A stretch of DNA of 35,485 nucleotides, taken from the NCBI GenBank assembly GCA_028288725.1, contig JAQGIC010000055.1, positions 1-35,485 of the forward strand, given 5' to 3'. The stretch comes from Rhodospirillales bacterium (GTDB lineage Bacteria > Pseudomonadota > Alphaproteobacteria > ATCC43930 > CGMCC-115725). The position numbers and the translations under genes were made by a program. The notes under the pieces are model-generated. The model saw only the letters and a list, made by a program, of their open reading frames with translations, was not told where the DNA came from and did not search any database. Shown here piece by piece: positions 33,085 through 35,485 of the stretch (position 1 is the stretch's first letter; the number at the start of each line of letters is the position of its first letter).

Positions 33085-33975
33085 TCAACCCTTGGGCAAT
33101 TCTGTCGCGATCCAGTCGAGCACCGTCCCCTGCCGGGGCGTCCAACCCAGGGCGCGGGCGCGGCGGGCGCGCACCCGGCTATTGGAGCCGAGCGAGAACA
33201 CCGCCGTCTGTCGTCCGAGCGTCGCCACGGCGTCCGCTGCATCCCAGGGCTGGGGCGGACCGAGGCCGAGCCGATCGGCCATCGCGCCGACCATGGCCCG
33301 GAACGAGGCCTCGCCATTTTCCAGAAAGCAGAAGGTGCCGGCCGGTGCCCGGTCGAGTGCCAGCAGGTAAAGCTCGGCGACATCGGCGATATGGACGGTC
33401 GACCAGATATTCAGGCCGCGGCCGATATGGCGGGCGATGCCGGTTTCCCGTGCCAGGGCCGCCAGCCGCGGCAATTGCGCGCTTTCGGGCTCGGCCCCCA
33501 AGCCGGTGCCATAGATCAGGCTATTGCACAGCACGACCGAACGAATGCCGGGCGCGGCCAGGACGAACCGGTCGAGCGCCACGCGTGCCGCCTTGTCGGG
33601 TGCCGGCATGAAGGGTGTTTCCTCGTCGAAGATCCGGTCCGACGGCTCGCCCATCGCCTCGTCGGCGACGATGCTGGTGCCGCTGGTATGGATCAGCGCC
33701 TTGCCCGAGCCGGCCAGGGCCGCGACCAGGGCCTCGATCGCCGGGCGATCGTCGCTGCTGGCGGCATTGACGACCGCGTCGGCGGCCTGGGCTTCGCGCG
33801 CCAGCAGCGCCGTATCGTCCAGCGTGCCCGCCACCGGTTCGACCCCGGTCCGCCGCACGGCGTCGCGCTTGGCCGGGTCGCGCACCAGGCCGCGGACCGC
33901 GTGGCCGGCCTGGACCAGCCGGGTCGCGACCGATCCGCCGATGAAGCCGCTGGCACCCGTAACGAACAGCTTCAT
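33085..33975 (-). CDS. NAD(P)-dependent epimerase/dehydratase-type (extended SDR) protein
   Basis: A 296-aa Rossmann protein. The dinucleotide motif GASGFIGG is at 7-14 (TGxxGxxG), followed by GLVRDPAKRDAV and the strand ALIHTSGTSIV (93-103). The YxxxK catalytic pair of classical SDRs is not obvious; instead there is NSLIYGTG and later WSTVHIADVAELYLLAL, as in atypical/extended NmrA-like or epimerase-like members. The substrate is unknown. It is the first gene of a two-gene minus operon with the aldo/keto reductase and is divergent from a FadR-type regulator, which may control both. Confidence 0.85.
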   Translation of the reverse strand: MKLFVTGASGFIGGSVATRLVQAGHAVRGLVRDPAKRDAVRRTGVEPVAGTLDDTALLAREAQAADAVVNAASSDDRPAIEALVAALAGSGKALIHTSGTSIVADEAMGEPSDRIFDEETPFMPAPDKAARVALDRFVLAAPGIRSVVLCNSLIYGTGLGAEPESAQLPRLAALARETGIARHIGRGLNIWSTVHIADVAELYLLALDRAPAGTFCFLENGEASFRAMVGAMADRLGLGPPQPWDAADAVATLGRQTAVFSLGSNSRVRARRARALGWTPRQGTVLDWIATELPKG

Positions 33976-34191
33976 GCCGCCTCTCCTTGAGCTTGGTCGG
34001 CAATAGGTGGCGCCGGAACGGCGTGTTTACCAGGACACGCTTGGCGCGTTCCCGCGATCGGCCTACGGTCGCAAGCGGAGCGATGGGCTCGTCATTGCTC
34101 CGATGTTTGACGCGATAAAACTCCGATGATACGAGCATAGAACAAAGATAAGCGGTCCCCGTTTCGAGGGGCCGCGGAAAAGGGAGGCGAC
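33976..34191. promoter_or_regulatory. Divergent promoter region before the GntR regulator
   Basis: A 216-nt gap between divergent genes. A possible plus-strand promoter is TTGACG at 34107-34112 with TACGAG at 34130-34135 (17-nt spacer), which would start transcription near 34142, about 50 nt before the GntR ATG. No clear FadR-type operator dyad was found. Confidence 0.35.
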
Positions 34192-34953
34192 ATGCTGTCC
34201 AGCGATGTCGGCAAGAAATCTCGATCAGTCAAGACCGCGGCCGTGCCGCGTGCGCCCGTGGCCGGTCTGCCCGGTGCCATCGTCGAGAGCTTGGGCAAAA
34301 AGATCCTCAATGGCGAATTGCGGCCCGGCGACACGCTGCCGGCCGAAACGGTCTATCTCAGTCAACTGGGCGTCAGTCGCACGACGCTGCGTGAGGCGAT
34401 CAAGGTGCTGGCCGCCAAAGGCCTGGTGTTCGCGAAGCCGAAGACCGGCACGGTGGTGCGGGCGCGGGAGCATTGGAATCTGCTCGATCCGGCCGTTCTG
34501 ACCTGGGAGGCGGCCTCCGACGGATTCGCCGATACCCTGGGCGAGCTGTTCGAGATTCGCCGGCTGATCGAGCCCGAGGGGGCGGCGCTCGCGGCGCAGC
34601 GTCACGATGCGGCCGCGGCCGGCGCCATGCAGGCGGCGTTCGAAGCCCTGGCGCCCCAGGCCGACGCCGGGGCCGACGCGCTCGATGTGGATATCACGTT
34701 CCACCTGACCATTCTCAAGGCCGCCGGCAACCGCTACCTGAGCGCGCTCGGCGCGGTCATCGACACGGTCATCCGATCGACCGCGCGCCTGGCGCTCGGT
34801 CGGCCGGGCGGCCTCGGTCACTCCATGGGCCTGCATCTGGCGGTGCTGGACGCGGTGTTGGCGCGCGACGAGGTGACGGCGCGGGCCGCCATGCACCGTC
34901 TGCTGGCCGATGCCGAGCAGGACGCCCAGCAAGTGCTCGAGCATGCCCGCTAA
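34192..34953 (+). CDS. GntR-family regulator, FadR subfamily (FCD domain)
   Basis: A 253-aa transcription factor. The winged HTH is at ~27-92: GELRPGDTLPAE (41-52), then LSQLGVSRTTLREAIKVLAA (recognition helix) and the wing GLVFAKPKTGTVV. The FCD effector domain covers ~110-245, with likely metal ligands D167 and H171 (DITFHLTIL) and H215 (GLHLAVLDAV). FadR-type regulators usually sense organic acids such as sugar acids, and often control a divergent gene, here the SDR/aldo-keto reductase pair. The start has GGGAGG about 5 nt upstream. Confidence 0.92.
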   Translation: MLSSDVGKKSRSVKTAAVPRAPVAGLPGAIVESLGKKILNGELRPGDTLPAETVYLSQLGVSRTTLREAIKVLAAKGLVFAKPKTGTVVRAREHWNLLDPAVLTWEAASDGFADTLGELFEIRRLIEPEGAALAAQRHDAAAAGAMQAAFEALAPQADAGADALDVDITFHLTILKAAGNRYLSALGAVIDTVIRSTARLALGRPGGLGHSMGLHLAVLDAVLARDEVTARAAMHRLLADAEQDAQQVLEHAR

Positions 34954-34962
34954 AAAGTGACG

Positions 34963-34995
34963 CGGGGCAGGGAAGAAATCTCCCGCCCCGTTTGT
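34963..34995 (+). terminator. Intrinsic terminator of the GntR gene
   Basis: CGGGGC-a-GGGA, loop AGAAATC, TCCC-GCCCCG followed by TTTGT. A 10-bp stem with one bulged A, starting 10 nt after the GntR stop. Confidence 0.8.
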
Positions 34996-35046
34996 CTTGG
35001 GCGGTGGCCTTCCTATATCGAAGAGGCCCCACCGTAGGAGACCACC

Positions 35047-35295
35047 ATGCGTATGCTGGGTTTGACCTTGCTCGCCACCGCCGCGGCGCTTTCCGCCTGC
35101 GCCGGACCTTCCGATCCGGCAAGCCCCGAGCAGGCGACCGCCTATCGCACCGGTAGCCGGGTGAAGCAGGCCGACGTGGTGCAGCCGAACATGCTCTATT
35201 ACGGCGCGGACCAATTGTCGCGCTCGCCCGATCAGTCTGTCAGCGGCGCGTTCGCCCACGGGCCGGCGACGCCGGTGCCGCCGCCACCGCAATAG
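35047..35295 (+). CDS. Small lipoprotein, unknown function
   Basis: An 82-aa predicted lipoprotein. The signal peptide ends in the lipobox LSAC with the lipidated cysteine C18. The mature part has NMLYYGADQLSRSPDQSV and a Pro-rich tail (PVPPPPQ). No domain is recognised. TAGGAG lies ~6 nt upstream of the ATG. The GntR terminator separates it from the upstream gene. Confidence 0.75.
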   Translation: MRMLGLTLLATAAALSACAGPSDPASPEQATAYRTGSRVKQADVVQPNMLYYGADQLSRSPDQSVSGAFAHGPATPVPPPPQ

Positions 35296-35371
35296 ACCCA
35301 TCCACGGATGTCACTGGGCACGGCTGCCGCAGCGCGGTAAACAGAAGGGACATCCCGAAGGGAGTTCCCTG

Positions 35372-35485
35372 ATGCTGTCGAACCAGATGCCGTCGTTGAA
35401 TTTCGATTTGGGCGAGACGGCGGACGCGATCCGGGAGAGCGTGCTGAGTTTTTCGGCGGCGGAGATCGGGCCGCGTGCGGCGGAG
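35372..35485 (+). CDS. ivd: Acyl-CoA dehydrogenase, probably isovaleryl-CoA dehydrogenase (N-terminus only)
   Basis: The first 38 residues of a gene that runs off the right edge. The sequence LNFDLGETADAIRESVLSF followed by AAEIGPRAAE is typical of the N-terminus of alphaproteobacterial isovaleryl-CoA dehydrogenases of leucine breakdown. AAGGGAG lies ~9 nt upstream of the ATG. The assignment within the acyl-CoA dehydrogenase family rests only on this short segment. Confidence 0.7.
   Translation, partial: MLSNQMPSLNFDLGETADAIRESVLSFSAAEIGPRAAE

Noticed and set aside
33024-33383. N-terminal extension of the aldo/keto reductase frame into the SDR gene
   Set aside because: The extension overlaps the end of the SDR gene in another frame, has no family similarity, and the start at 33023 has its own ribosome site.

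Overview
The window is GC-rich chromosomal DNA with dense, well-spaced genes and no mobile element, CRISPR array or rRNA. The gene set points to an alphaproteobacterium, most likely of the Rhodospirillales. The evidence is the very large NAD-type glutamate dehydrogenase, a two-domain cold-shock protein, the soluble FdsGBACD formate dehydrogenase, and a malic enzyme fused to a phosphotransacetylase-like domain. The order-level placement is an inference.

Left part (1-8722). The N-terminal two thirds of an NAD-glutamate dehydrogenase runs off the left edge on the minus strand. It diverges from a PmtA-like methyltransferase. An orphan periplasmic solute-binding protein and a secreted beta-propeller protein diverge from each other. 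A large acyl-CoA-synthetase-like/GNAT fusion (Pat-type) follows on the minus strand.

Sulfur and formate block (8844-20059, all plus strand). A thiol dioxygenase overlaps a cysteine desulfurase by ATGA. A LysR regulator and a DUF4337 membrane protein follow at 8-15 nt spacing. After a 365-nt regulatory gap comes the molybdenum formate dehydrogenase operon fdsG-fdsB-fdsA-fdhD(fdsC)-fdsD. It is followed by an oxalate/formate-type MFS transporter and a 32-aa one-helix protein that is probably its small subunit. Together these would import formate, oxidise it to CO2 and make NADH. The desulfurase may supply sulfur to FdhD for cofactor maturation.

Middle part (20223-26903). A 70-aa zinc-ribbon protein ends at a perfect 17-bp hairpin facing a convergent GNAT acetyltransferase. 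Then come the two-domain cold-shock protein with a clear terminator, a 1268-aa hybrid sensor kinase (sensor, PAS, HisKA, ATPase, REC, REC, HPt) overlapping a single-domain response regulator, and a convergent CinA-type amidase.

Right part (26904-35485). A DapA-family gene is preceded by a candidate structured RNA that ends in a good intrinsic terminator. Convergent lipB, a tRNA-Leu(GAG), maeB overlapping a DUF3455 gene, an aldo/keto reductase with an NAD(P)-binding epimerase-like gene, a divergent FadR-type GntR regulator, a small lipoprotein, and the start of an isovaleryl-CoA-dehydrogenase-like gene complete the window.

The points most worth a second look are the candidate leader RNA before dapA, the coupled thiol dioxygenase/desulfurase pair beside the formate dehydrogenase locus, the palindrome and SD-proximal hairpin before fdsG, and the transporter microprotein.
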